This document shows, one piece after another, positions 51,170 to 63,767 of a DNA stretch of 64,000 bases; position 1 is the first letter of the stretch, and every line of letters starts with the position of its first letter. The stretch comes from Trifolium pratense. Lineage: Eukaryota; Streptophyta; Magnoliopsida; Fabales; Fabaceae. The position numbers were made by a program, and so were the translations under genes. The notes beneath the pieces were generated by a model. That model made no database searches, was not told the DNA's origin, and saw only the letters and a list, made by a program, of their open reading frames with translations. The stretch is from assembly GCF_020283565.1 (NCBI RefSeq), contig NC_060060.1, positions 19,902,001 through 19,966,000 of the forward strand, written 5' to 3'.

Positions 51170-54100
51170 ATGGAGTACAAAACGAGAATAACATTCTCAG
51201 AATCCTTTGTATCACACAGAAGAAAAGTGTTATCTGGTTTCACTTTAGGTCTTGTAGCTTCTCTCCTTTTTCTAACTCTTCTCTTCTTTAACTCTTCATT
51301 CAAATTTCCCAAACTCCAACTCTCTCTTCAACGATCTCAATCCAATCCAAACTCTTCATGGCATTTCCCTTTTTCCACCAACAATTCAATCACTCCTCTT
51401 AACACAATTCATGAAAACCCACAGAATATGAAAACCCGTGAAGTGAATGTCTCAAATGAGGGTTTTAACAATACCCATTTGGGAAATCTTACTGAAAATG
51501 CAAAAGATCGAAATGGGGTTGATAAATTTGGAAACTTGTTTATTGGGAAAAATGAAGTGAATGTGTCAAATGAGGGTTTTGAGAAGACCCATTTGGGGAA
51601 TGTTAGTGAAAATGCATTGGATCATGATGGGGTTGATAAAGTTGGAAACTTGTTTATTGGGAAAAGTGTGATTGATGGAATTGGAAATTCAAGTGAATCA
51701 GAGAAGAGGAATGAGAAAGTTGGGGTTTTTGATTATGAAAAGTGTGATATATTTGATGGGAATTGGGTGAAAGATGATTCAAAACCATATTATCCTTTGG
51801 GTTCTTGTCCATTTGTTGATAGGGATTTTGATTGTCATCTTAATGGGAGACCTGATAGTGATTATGCGAAATGGAAATGGAAGCCAAATGGATGTCACAT
51901 TCCAAGGTATGTTTGCATGATTCATTATTGTTTTTTATTACTACAAATTTAGTAATGTTGATTAATGTTATCATTATAGGAGAAATTAATTAATAGTAGA
52001 ATCGCAAGTTGAGTAAAAAGATATAGAAAGATTGTGTATAACTATTTTGCAGAATATAGAACTGTAAATTGGTCTTTCTTATTATAAATGCTTAAAAGTT
52101 TAGGAGGCAAAAGTATATAGATTAGGGTGATAAGGAGTGTAGTGTTCTAAATTGCAATATAAAAGGTTTTAGATGTCTCTGCAACGGCACCATAACTACA
52201 GTTGCGGCCACAACAGCTGCACTTTGCGGAAATATTAAAGTTCCATAACTGCAATATAGAAATATGACAAGGAAATTGGATGATATAGAGTAGAATGGAT
52301 GCCTTATGGTGGTAGATCTTTTGATGATATAGGGTAGATTGGATACAGTTTTATTTTTATCAAGGGAAGAAACGACAGATAGACGATGATTATATATGTA
52401 GGCATCAAATTGAGTTAAATGGTACTATGATCCCTTTAAATGTATTTCATCATAAAAATGATGTGTATGATTTCGTCCATAAAACAAACCCGTTTCACAT
52501 TATTACCCCCTGGAATAGATAAAAAGAGGTGAAAGTTAAACGAGTTTGAATAATTTTAAGGACTGAATTCATTAATAGAATCTTAGTTTATGAGTTTGAA
52601 TTCATTAATTCATTAATAGAATCTTAGTTTACATAAATTAAGCACAATTTATAAGTAAACTATAAATATGACTTTAAATAAAAGGAATGTTATCTCCCCC
52701 ATTAACCACCCATTTGGAAAATAACTAATTTTGAGTTTGAGGTAGAATTGTTTCACTTACGTTCCTTTCCCATTAGGCTTTGGATTACCCTTCAATCTCT
52801 CAACATTCCTAATTCAAAGTAAACAAGTGACTGTTTTGGACTGTTAATAATGTTCAATATACTGTGTTTTAATCTCGGAGTCGGTGTTGGTTTACTGTCA
52901 TTTCAACTATCAGAAAACAAGTGACTGTGTCGTTCATTTTAAACCATAGAATATATGAATCCTATCCTTGTATATTTATTAATTATTCATTATTGATTTG
53001 ATTTCTCAGTTTGAATGCAACTGATTTTTTGGAAAAGTTGCGAGGACAGAGGTTGGTTTTCGTTGGGGATTCACTGAACAGGAACATGTGGGAGTCCATG
53101 GTGTGTATCCTACGTCAAAGCATCAAAGACAAGAAGCGTGTTTATGAAATTTCAGGAAAACATGAATTTAAAAAGAAAGGTGTCTATGCTTTCCGATTTG
53201 AGGCAAGCTTCTAGTACATCTTTGATATATATTTTCGGAGTATAAAACTTGTAACTGCATCTCATTGAAATTTTGTCTTTGCTAACTTGTAGGATTATAA
53301 TTGTTCAGTCGATTTTGTGAGTTCACCATTCATTGTTCAAGAGTCAACTTTCAAAGGCGTAAATGGAACTTTTGAGACATTAAGATTGGATTTAATGGAC
53401 AAGACAACTACCACATATCATGATGCTGACATCATAGTCTTCAATACAGGACATTGGTGGACCCATGAGAAAACATCTAAGGGGTGAGTCTGTCTTTTAT
53501 CTATGCAAAACTTCTTCGCATTGTTACGGCTTTATGCTTGAAAGTGGTCTTGAAATCCTTAGCAATAACGGTCTTGCTTGAAGATGAATGTTAAGATATA
53601 AATTCCAAATTATCGTATATTTACAAAATTACAACTGAAATATAGTATGAAATTTAATTTTAGTTCCTTCCTACCATATTATCATTATTTATTTTCTGCC
53701 ATGTACGACCTCTGGTCTCATAATTGAACTATCTGGTCCATAATATGGACCAGATACATTAGTTATTTAATGAACCTGAAAAATGAATCGTTGCTTATCC
53801 ACGAGACCGGAGGGAGTAGTGCTCACCATTTGTGATGCTAATTCGTCATCTGGTATTGTTACAGAGAAGACTATTATCAAGAAGGCAACCATGTATACCC
53901 AAGACTCAAAGTTCTGGATGCCTATAGAAGGGCATTGACCACTTGGTCTAGATGGATTGACAACAATATTGATCCAAATCGAACACATGTTTTCTTCAGA
54001 GGATACTCAGTTACTCATTTCAGGTATTGGTCTTTTACAAATATTTTTATTTATGTCTTTTATCCGAAGCATGAGATGTATGAACATTGCATGAGATTGA

Positions 54101-55040
54101 TTCGTATGTTTCCAAAAAATTAGTGATAAAATCAGAAAGTTCTTATCAGCTTAATACTCTTTCAGTCTTATATTTCTTTCCTGGTTGAAATCTCCTTAGC
54201 TACTTTATCAATTTTATCGATAACTGATACACACTCTAAGAGTTGTTTGTATTTGCTTTCTAGCTCTTTGGCTTTGCAGCTCTCTTAGGCTTTATGACCG
54301 TTGTATATCTTCCAATGATGTTTAGACACGTGATGATTGGTCTAATAAAATTCAGCAGATTTTTTTTAGAAAAACCAAATCAATATTTGGTTGGATGTTG
54401 CATTGTTTGTAACTCATTCGATGGCAAACTACCATTGACTTTGGAGATCGTATTTACAATTTTTTGTACCATGATCCAGATATTTAATTTTGCTCCATTA
54501 GCAATGTACACTGAATCACTAATTTTTGTCACGAGCAATGTTTAATGAAAAGATTTCCCACAACGGTTAATTATATTTTCTTAAGTGATGATATCAATAG
54601 TATACGACTGTATATCAACAATAAACAATTTGCTGAACCACATCAGCTGGTATGGCCTTAATGAATTCTAATACGTTCTGACATGGTTTCATTTCAGGGG
54701 TGGGCAATGGAATTCAGGAGGACAGTGCCACAAGGAAACCGAACCAATATATAAAGGAGCTCACTTACGGAAATATCCCTCGAAAATGAGGGTTCTAGAT
54801 TATATCATCCCAAAGATGAAAACTCCAATTATTTATATGAACATAAGTAGGATGACAGATTACAGAAAAGACGGTCATCCTTCGATATACAGAATGGAAT
54901 ACAAGACAGAAGCAGAACGAACCACCGCGGAGCAACATCAAGATTGTAGCCATTGGTGCTTACCAGGAGTACCAGATACATGGAACGAATTACTCTATGC
55001 CTCTCTCTTAAAATATGGTAAAGGTCATTGGAAAAGCTGA
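51170..55040 (+). CDS. TRICHOME BIREFRINGENCE-LIKE protein (TBL5/TBL6 type)
   Basis: Five exons in frame, 51170-51906, 53010-53202, 53293-53483, 53865-54023 and 54698-55040, encode 540 aa. Residues 21-41 form a single Golgi-type signal anchor. A stem of about 140 residues carries N-glycosylation sequons and a 38-residue tandem repeat (91-128, 129-166). The PMR5N domain (about 183-245; [20 protein letters not shown]) is followed by the esterase-like domain with GDS (265-267) and DxxH (DCSHW, 509-512), the catalytic pair of the family. TBL proteins O-acetylate cell-wall polysaccharides in the Golgi; the substrate of this member is unknown. [21 protein letters not shown] and [10 protein letters not shown] point to the TBR/TBL1-6 clade. 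Intron 2 (53203-53292) starts GCAAGC instead of GT. All key residues are present. Confidence 0.93.
51440..51667 (+). repeat. Coding tandem repeat, 2 x 114 bp, in the TBL stem
   Basis: Two units of 38 codons (51440-51553 and 51554-51667) both start EVNVSNEGF and end NLFIGK. They differ at several residues, keep frame exactly and each keep two N-glycosylation sequons. Confidence 0.9.
53709..53816. mobile_element. Stowaway-like MITE in TBL intron 3
   Basis: The centre ATCTGGTCCATAATATGGACCAGAT, the segment ACATTAGTTATTTAATGAACCTGAAAAATG and the end GACCGGAGGGAG followed by TA match the MITE at 20091-20237. The left arm has decayed. Confidence 0.6.
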
Positions 55041-55383
55041 GCAAAACTCGTAAAAATCTTCTCGTACCACGATTCTGGTTCATTGTACACGTTCAGTTCA
55101 AGATTCAACACATGTATATTCCTTGTGTAGATGATTAATTAGAGTGACTAGTTTATATGTATTTTGTGTATTCATCTAGTTGAAAACACATTTTGTTTGT
55201 CATAATATTATTACCATGAAAGTTGTAGAATTTGTTGATCAAAGGCTTGATTTGATTCATTGCATTTGATTAGTTACAGAAACTTAATGATCAATCAAAC
55301 TTGTGAGAGAGTGAAACTGGTAGGTACTTGTATGTCATTGTAGGCCCAATTGTTCAAGGCCCACTCAGAGTCACCCAAAGAGG

Positions 55384-55442
<59 letters not shown>

Positions 55443-56880
55443 CCATAAGCCCTAACTTAACTGGCAATGCCGATATTGTTAAGTTAGACGCCTTCACCCG
55501 AATTCGAATATGGGACCTCGCAGTGTATGTAAGTTTCAGTGATATTTATCACTTCTTCTCTGAGAGTAGCTCTGGGTCGTAGGAGTTCCATTCTAATGTA
55601 ACTTTCGTTTTCAATTTATAATACTATTTTTCGGTACTCTCTTAATTCGGATTCGTATCAGTTTTTTTTGTTGTTGTCTCTTTACTCAATATTCTCTATT
55701 ATTCAGACAATCTTATTCTATGTATCATTCTCTATCAAATTTCATCTACTCACAAATTCATTGAAGTTAGATAATACATTTTCACATTCCCTCTATCTCT
55801 CTTTACTCATAATTCCATCTCTCTTCTCTGCATTTATAAGATGGAAAAGATGACACCTCTTTAACTAGGTCTTTACTAATTTGAACAAATGATTGATAAT
55901 TTAAGTTAGACATCCTCATGATATATGGAACTTCTTAGCTTCAACATGTTTCTTATGATGACTACATGGTGATTATGTTGCTTCATTATTTGAACTACCA
56001 AACTGGTTAACTTCATTGAATTCAAGGGAGACACCTTGAAAAATGGCATTGATTGTTTTCATTATTAACTTCAACCTTAGTAATCTTTAACTTTAAGCAA
56101 ACATGGTAGTTCGCAGACACTCAAATCAACGGTTAATATATGTAGTCGTAAAGTACTCCCTCAGGTTGAAAATGCATTTACAAGGATCAAATACACAACG
56201 TTGGTTAAGTGACAGTAATCTTTAGTCAAATAGTTTTTTTTTTTTTTTTTTGGTTTACACAAATAGTGTATTTTTAATTAACATGAATAATACAACCTTA
56301 CTAATTTTTCTGACACCATATTACTTGTGTGACATGAACCATTCTTTAATTTCTCATAAGGTCATAATTCATAACATAAACAAACAAGCATACATTCATG
56401 TCGAAATAAAAAACAAAAGAAAAGGAACATGAATCAATGATAACAGTTACCTACCTTAAACTCTCATCTGCAGAAACCGAAACAAGAAACAGTCTCTCTA
56501 GTCAACTGCAAAATGAGTGAATTTGAATTACATCACAAAGTTGGCAACTTCTCAAAGGAAGACAACACCATCTTTATGTTTATTATTACATTCTACTGCA
56601 AGAAAAGAACTATAATAATCTATGAAGCACTGACGCAGACACCAGACACACCTTCAATCTGAAGTATCAGTGCTAGATAGAGTGATTGATACATAGCCAT
56701 AAAGATCCCAAAAAGGAATCCATTGCCTTTTTGTGACTTGCCGGTTTGCCATGCTATAACCAAAAAACTTCTGATCCTTTGGAGAAAAATGCTTAATTAT
56801 TTGCTTCTGCTACTCAGAAAAAAGCATATGATCCCTTTATGATATGAGAAGCCAATAGCTAAAGCACAAAGCAAACTGTT
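55041..56880. other. Intergenic DNA downstream of the TBL gene
   Basis: It probably contains the TBL 3' untranslated region (first 200 bases). A (GA)n microsatellite lies at 55389-55438. The rest is AT-rich without a supported gene. Confidence 0.4.
55389..55438. repeat. (GA)n microsatellite
   Basis: About 25 uninterrupted GA units are visible. Confidence 0.95.
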
Positions 56881-56886
56881 TTTGAA

Positions 56887-56948
56887 AATGGAGGGAGAGT
56901 GTAAAGGGTCTTGTTTAATACTACCCTCTTACACTTCTCTCCATTTTA
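56887..56948. repeat. Short inverted repeat (possible MITE remnant)
   Basis: AAATGGAGGGAGAGTGTAA is mirrored by TTACACTTCTCTCCATTTT with a centre of about 25 bases. Confidence 0.45.
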
Positions 56949-59900
56949 GTTTTAAGAACCATGGATTGATTTTTGCCAACAAAGAAACTTCATTGCTTAT
57001 ACAAGATTCAAGTCTTGATGGATTGGTTTAGAGGATGCTTAAAGGGCTCCACAAAGAAAGATAGTGGGGAAGTTGGTATCTCTGATCATTGTTTTAAATA
57101 CTTGTTATGGTTGAAAGAGAAGTATAAGAAAGTGGTGTGTGTATCATTCTTTTTCATTATCCAATATGACTATTTAACACCATCAAAAGTTGCAATGTAT
57201 AGGCACTAATAAAAAGAAAATAGTACTACTTTGTGTCCATTAAAATAATTCAAATGGATTAAGATGTTTGTTTGATTAATTCAATCTTATTCTTAACCTA
57301 ATGACCTAACCTTTTGTTGATCTCAATCTCATAGTAGCCGCGACATATTAACCTAATTGATCTTTTATCTTCATGACCCGTAATCTGTTTTTTTAATCAT
57401 ATCATAGTTGCGACGTATCTATCAGCTTTGTCAATAATTATTTTTTGTTAAATAATTGAACGCTCTATTTTTAACGGGGTCTCGCCTTTCAACTATATTT
57501 TTTTCATATACAAGATTTGAATCAAAGATCTTACGTAATATATCAGAGCTCAGTTCTATTTAAAACGAATCCAATGTTGGTGATCCATAATCTAATTTGA
57601 TACCTCAACTTTTTTCTTGTACTATTTAAGATGAACTCATTTTTTTTAATATTTATATTGAATTTAAGATTTATATATCTTGATCTTGTCAATCTTTAGT
57701 CTTCCACAAATACAGATAGTAAACTAAGTATATATTTGCTCATAAAGGCACTTTAAGTACTTTTAAAATGAATTAGTGAATCATTCCAATTTTCCATAGA
57801 AGAGACATCTAATTGAAATTTTGTATCATGATTCATGAAATGGTATAAATATCAAGGTCAACATAAACTTTAAACATGGGTTCCCACCATATACTTTTTC
57901 ATTTATGCTTGACCTTTGATAATAGGAGGCTTTTATTGCATAGTGGATCCACTCACTAAGACTCTATCCTCACCTCTCTCTTCCAACAATAATTTTATAT
58001 CTTGTTGAATCTATTTAATATACCTCTTAATTAGACAAGAAATGTTTTGTTTTATTTTTATGGAAAAAAAAAATCATACATTCGACTACCCTTCCGGGAA
58101 CTAGATAATAAATATCACATTGTTTTGGCCGTCCTTAAATTTCGACTGCTAAATGAATATTGGACGGCTAATCTTTTAGATGTATCTTAAAGTTAATTTG
58201 ATGAAAGTAAAAATTTAAATACGAACTTTTTGATCTTTATTCAATGGTCTCAGATTTTTTAGCATGTCTAACGAAATTCAAATATTTATATTAATCATAC
58301 TGACATTGTGTTTCAAAATATTTACCAAAAAAAAGAAAAAAAAATATTTACATAATGTTTGATTCGGTTTGTAATTTTTTTAAAATTGATTTGAATTTGT
58401 TCACCCCTATATACATTGGCTTGGTTTGAAAGGCTTAAAATTTATTAACTTTAACCCTTTAGGAGCCCTAATGGTTTAACTTAGCTGTCAATTAATTCCT
58501 ATCAAAGCTCTCCTTTCACATTTCTAGAAGCCATTTTTTAATTTAAAAAATAAATAAATTCTTGGAGCCATTAATTTCAACTCTTTTTTTTCTTTTTTAA
58601 TTTAAAGCTCTATATTTTTTAGTCAGAAAAAAAATGAGTAGCAGTCAATAACTTGAACTTACCTTGAAGAGTCATTGCTGATTCTCTAGCCGGCTTTAGC
58701 AATAACCCAAAAATTGAAGTGATCTCCTTCTCAGATATGCACACAATTATAGCAACTAGCTAGATAGACTATCCATTATTCAATTTATTTAAGCTTTTTG
58801 GTTTGCCTCTTCTTTAAGCAAAAAACAAAATATTTATGCCTTTTTTGTTCCCTCTTCGAATCTCACTTTTCTGTTTTGATTATTATTATTATTTATTATT
58901 TTATATGTATTTTATTTTAGAGAATAATTTTTTGAGTCTATGTAAGATCATAATAGGCGACAAAACTCTCTATTAAAGGGAGTTTTAGAACACCTCTAAT
59001 GTTATTGTTGGATTTAAACATAGGATCCGCTAGTTGAGTTTAAAGAGATTTGAATCATTTCATCTAAGTGTGGTTGAATATTATATTACTTGATCTCTCA
59101 CTCATTGTGAGTGTCGTATTTGCAAGAAATAAAAATAGTTTTAAAATGAGTGTCATTTTAACTTTTAATGTAATAATAATTTCTTTTTTTATTCCAATTA
59201 TAATATCTAAATAATATTAGAAAAAAGCTAACATGTGCTCTAAGAGCACTTGTTAGTGTACTATAAATAATAATTTTGGATTTTTTTTAATTATTTAAAA
59301 GTCAGCAATTGTTTTGTTTAAGGTAGAATTATCATATGAAACATCCTTTAACATCTGCATGACCCATAATATTATGTGCACCACTTATAAACGAATCTTT
59401 ATAAGAGATTCAAGAAATTAACTTCAACGGTTCTCATAAGAACAAACCCTAATTTATATCATTTTCATCCAATCTCTCGACCACAAATTACATTGAACAA
59501 TGAATCTCACAATGTACACTAAATGTTTGTAATTGATTTTTAATCCTAGAATCTCACCCTCAAAAGCTCTTAACCCTTAAGTCTTGATTCCCTAAGAAGT
59601 CTTTCTTTTCGGTCGAATTCTAGCCTCCAAGAATAATCAGCAAAAGTTGTCAAATCTACGAAAAATGCAGGATTTATAAACATAGATTGAACCATACGCC
59701 CTACATCCTAGCAAAACCTCCCAAAAATGTTTTCGCACTACCTTGAGGATTAAGAAAATCATTTTCTTGTTTCAAAAAACAAAAAAAAAAAATCATTTTC
59801 TGATTCTTAACTTGTTTCAAAAATGTTTTCGCACTACCTTGGGCATACATATATTTATCACTTTTAAAAATAAATAAAAAAATTCCACTTTTCTTTGTGG

Positions 59901-61540
59901 TCATAAGTTATTAAACAACAACAAAAATAAAACTCTGAGATGAACTAAAGAGTTACTACTATTACAATAAGTAAAAGTAAATGGGAAAGTCAACTCTAGC
60001 TTGCTGAAAAGAAAGTTTGATTCTGCTGTAAACGTTTTTTTAAGTTTTAATTAAAAACTTAGGCTTATTGCCTCAATAAATCTGATTAGATTTTATCATT
60101 ATTGTCCACCACTTTCAATTGGACAACAACGGAAAATATTAAGTGGTCCTAATTTGATTTTGATTTGCAATCAAGTTTTGGGTCCCTTGTAATCCAAAAT
60201 TTCCAAGTTTTACTGTTAATTCAGTTTAGTAGTTCAAACTTAGATGATTTCATAATTAGTCATAATCGTAGTAATTTTAAGTATGGTCCATCCACTTTCC
60301 ACGTGCCATTTGAAGCCATAGGACATGTGAATTTTGAATTTTCAATCAATGTGATTTCTATTTTGAATGGAACTTATGTGGTCCTTGTTTTCATTATTTT
60401 TGGTCCAACAAACAAGATCAAATCTCACTCACTTTTGGGTTATTTGTATATTAATTTTAATTCCTTAGTGCTAGTTTGATACAGTATTTTTCAATAGTTT
60501 TTGAGTTTTTTTTTTGCTAACAAGTGTTCTTTAAGATACTCTTTATAAGAATTAATTTAAAAAAATTATTTATTTAAAAAATTAAATATTTTAACTTTTA
60601 ATACATTAACTCTGTGCATTTTTATAAGAAAATATTATTTAAACTTTTTAAAGAATGTATCTCAGACACTCATTAGCAGTTTTGTTATTTTTATATAGGA
60701 AACACTAAACAAAAGAATAAATCTTGACCACTAAATTTATCTTCAATCTAACCTGTGAGATTCTTGTGTTTCATCATACTAATAAATAGTACAACTTTTA
60801 TGAAATTGAGAAAGAAAAAAATATTATTAAATATTTTTAATACTTATTTTACAATTGTCTTGAGATTTGAACTCCGTATCATGTAAATTATAATGTTAAA
60901 TTTTTATAACTTCACATCATCTAATCTCATTTTAGTAATTATTTAGTTTAAAGAAGTCGAGATGAATTTCATATATATATTAGTATATTACACATCAATT
61001 GATGTAATATGCATGTGTAAAGCAGTGTCTCTTATTTATATATATTTTTTAAAGTCTCCATCCAATTTAAAGACCGAATTAATCTAAGAGACTAATTATT
61101 TGGAGAGTGTCTATTTAATTAAAGTCCGAATTTAACTATATATATAATAAACTACTTTAAGATAGAAATTAGCATCTGAGAAATTCTAAACCTTTTAGAG
61201 AAAGATTCCCCAATTTCTGAAAGGTTGTTTGTTGCTGCTATTTGTACCTCTAGGATCCCAAGGATTTTTTTGAGAATTTTTTTTGCATTTTAGTGCAGCT
61301 GTCAGCTGGTGACTTTGTCATGCTTTACAGATTTGATGAGCTGGGTATAACAAAGTTTATGAAAAATTAATAAAAGTTGCAATAGTTCTTATACTCAAAT
61401 TTTTTTTGTTTGTTTTTTGAAGAGCATGTCATGATGATCACTATTCACTATCGTATGTTTGAGAGTAAAGTCGGTAGTTTAACTGGTTTGAACTAAGGGT
61501 TAAAAGATTTAAAGAGATAAAGATCTACGATTTTGTCAAA
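56949..61540. other. Intergenic DNA, no supported gene
   Basis: Frames at 56973-57209 (plus, includes MDWFRGCLKGSTKKDSG) and 60165-60479 (plus) are open but not recognised and have no domain or splice context. A local duplication of AAAAATGTTTTCGCACTACCTTG occurs near 59723 and 59817. The rest is AT-rich. Confidence 0.35.
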
Positions 61541-61594
61541 CAGTCTGTGTGACGATAGTTCAGTTGGTTTCTACCAAAAGCATTATAGGATGAG

Positions 61595-62466
61595 CAGGGG
61601 CGGCCCAGGCCCATGTGTGACATGGGCCGTCGAACAAGGCCTCTTAAAAATGAGGGCCACAAAAAAAATTATAGGGTAGTAGTATTAGTAAGTTATGGGT
61701 TGTAAAAATTAATTATTTATGTAACAACATGTTGTAAATAAGACCCAACCCGTTTTTCTGAGGAAAAAAAAAAGTAGTAGAATAGAAAAAGAAGGTATGT
61801 ACGAGTACGATCAAAACAACGAAACAACTCCTCTTTTTTCTTTTTTTTTTTTTACGGTAAACAACTCCTCCTTCTATATTCTTAAAAACTCCATTAATTC
61901 ACCACCGTCACCGGCGGCCTGCCACTGACACCATTACCGGCGGCCTTAACCTACTTCTCATTGGCTTCTTCTATTCTCAAAAAACTCCATTAAAGTTGAA
62001 ACAAAGGTAAAAATTAAATTTTACAAGTTAGGGTTTCTAAAATTTGAAATTAAAAATCACAATTTGACTTTCCCTATTCCGAGTTGGAATCCTCTCCATT
62101 TCCAAAAAAAATGGAAACTACAATTACTAAAGTTTTGGTGTATAAATATTTAAATAATGTGAACAATTCTCAAAAAACGTGTATTTATATCATTGATTTA
62201 TGTCAAAACTATAGTAATGGACAACACCATTTCTTTTGGGAAATGGAGAGGATCCCAACTCCCCAATTCTCATCATTCTTTTTCTCCCAAAGTTAATTAC
62301 CGATAGACTATGAATCTATTTTATGTTAATTACAAGAATGATTATATTTTTATGTTATTTGTAATTTAAATCGATGATGGTTTTTATAAAAATTTTACGT
62401 TTTTTTTTATTAAAATGCCACTTTTATATTTCGCACAGAGCCTCCAAAAACTCAGGGACGCCACTG
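61595..62466. mobile_element. Non-autonomous hAT element, 872 bp, 8-bp TSD
   Basis: It begins CAGGGGCGGCCC and ends GGGACGCCACTG, imperfect hAT-type inverted termini. AGGATGAG flanks both sides (61587-61594 and 62467-62474), a perfect 8-bp duplication. The interior holds T-rich and CCGGCGGCCT stretches and a second inverted repeat at 62080-62265. No transposase is present. Confidence 0.9.
62080..62265. mobile_element. Small inverted-repeat element nested in the hAT
   Basis: GAGTTGGAATCCTCTCCATTTCC at the left is mirrored by GGAAATGGAGAGGATCCCAACTCC at the right, about 25 bp each with a spacer of about 135 bp. The target duplication is not clear. A 70-codon frame inside is probably chance. 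Confidence 0.55.
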
Positions 62467-62525
62467 AGGATGAGTAGGGGAGTTCAAATCCCAAATTCTC
62501 TAAATATGAAACAAACTAGCATTTA

Positions 62526-62938
62526 GTTTTAATTAGTCTTTTGGTTCCTTAAATATATTTTAGGTTTCACAATGGTCCCTTAAAGAAAAAAATGTCCGGA
62601 TTGATCCCTTAAAGACACATCCGTTTCTCAATTGGTCATTTCCGTCAATTTTTTACAAAAAAACGTTAGTTTTAGTTGACTGAATTGTGGATGTCATTAA
62701 GTGTAAGTGGTTCACCAAAAACCTTATTAATTTTTAAAATTTAACCATTGGAATTTTTTGTTATATTTGGAGTTAAAATTTAACGGAAAAGACCAATATG
62801 ACAAACATATATGTCTTTAAAGGACCAATCGCCAATCGGTGCATTTTTTTCTTTAAGGGACCAATCCGGACCTTTTTTTCTTTAAGGGACTATTGTGAAA
62901 CCTAAAATGTCTTTAAGGGACCAATAGACTAATTAAGC
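62526..62938. mobile_element. Mutator-like foldback element with 10-bp flanking repeat
   Basis: The arms mirror each other for about 90 bp: AATTAGTCTTTTGGTTCCTTAAA and TTTAGGTTTCACAATGGTCCC at the left against GGGACTATTGTGAAACCTAAAA and GGGACCAATAGACTAATT at the right. CTAGCATTTA occurs directly outside both ends (62516-62525 and 62939-62948), fitting a Mutator-type 9-10 bp target duplication. The interior has no coding region. Confidence 0.78.
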
Positions 62939-63075
62939 CTAGCATTTATATTTTTAAAGTTGTGTTCTTTGTTGTTTCATAGAGTTAAAATCATCAATTA
63001 AGAAGAATGTATATATATCTACTTCGGCTATATATACTTTGCATCTAACTTCTAAGATAATCGATTAACATGGAA

Positions 63076-63762
63076 CTGTTGTGGCAAGTGTGAGTGGTTA
63101 AGTCCCACATTGCTTAGAAAAGTGGAGGTTGAACACTTTATAAGTGAGATGACCCATAAACCTAACACCTTAAGGTTTTGGGTAAGAGTGTGGTGTCCAA
63201 CTCACTTGTAGAGTTGTTCTTAAGCCCAATGTGGATGATCCCCCGGCTGCCCCCTCGTGATGACCCAACAGTGGTATGGTTTTGGGTAAGAGTGTGGTGT
63301 CCAACTCACTTGTAGAGTTGTTCTTAAGCCCAATGTGGATGATCCCCCGGCTGCCCCCTCGTGATGACCCAACAGTGGTATCAGAGCCGATGGTTCGACG
63401 AAGGGTTGAACTGGCTCCTTGTATCGAAAGTCTTCCTGACAAAGGTGGTCAGGCGGCGAGTCCCGTGGAGCAGTGTGGCTTACGGCGGTACAAGTGTAGG
63501 ATGAAGAAAGCTTCCGCTTGAGGGGGAGCATATCCAAGAGTGGATGGACTCACACTTGAGGGGGAGATTGTTGTGGCAAGTGTGAGTGGTTAAGTCCCAC
63601 ATTGCTTAGAAAAGTGGAGGTTGAACACTTTATAAGTGAGATGACCCATAAACCTAACACCTTAAGGTTTTGGGTAAGAGTGTGGTGTCCAACTCACTTG
63701 TAGAGTTGTTCTTAAGCCCAATGTGGATGATCCCCCGGCTGCCCCCTCGTGATGACCCAACA
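63076..63762 (+). mobile_element. TRIM retroelement with duplicated LTR/PBS segment
   Basis: The left LTR (63076-63270) and right LTR (63569-63762) start TGTTGTGGCAAGTG and end GACCCAACA. GGAAC flanks both sides (63071-63075 and 63763-63767), a 5-bp target duplication. The primer binding site TGGTATCAGAGCC (initiator-Met tRNA) is at 63376-63388, and a purine tract GAGGGGGAGA stands before the right LTR. A 104-bp segment (63174-63277, the end of the left LTR plus the first PBS bases) is repeated at 63278-63381. The rest of the interior is about 180 bases and non-coding, as in TRIMs. Confidence 0.93.
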
Positions 63763-63767
63763 GGAAC

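Larger units (their letters stand above)
61550..62515 (+). mobile_element. SINE-like unit interrupted by a hAT element
   Basis: Box A-like TAGTTCAGTTGG (about 61557) and box B-like GAGTTCAAATCC (about 62480) are separated by the hAT element at 61595-62466. Without the insertion and one target copy they would stand about 32 bases apart, the spacing of a tRNA-derived promoter. The full SINE limits are not defined. Confidence 0.5.

Noticed and set aside
56973..57209. Small gene with MDWFRGCLKGSTKKDSG
   Set aside because: The frame is open and not low complexity, but I recognise no family and see no supporting gene structure.
63170..63537. Frames of 80-105 codons at the right end
   Set aside because: They lie in TRIM LTR sequence; TRIMs are non-coding and the frames repeat with the duplicated LTR segment.
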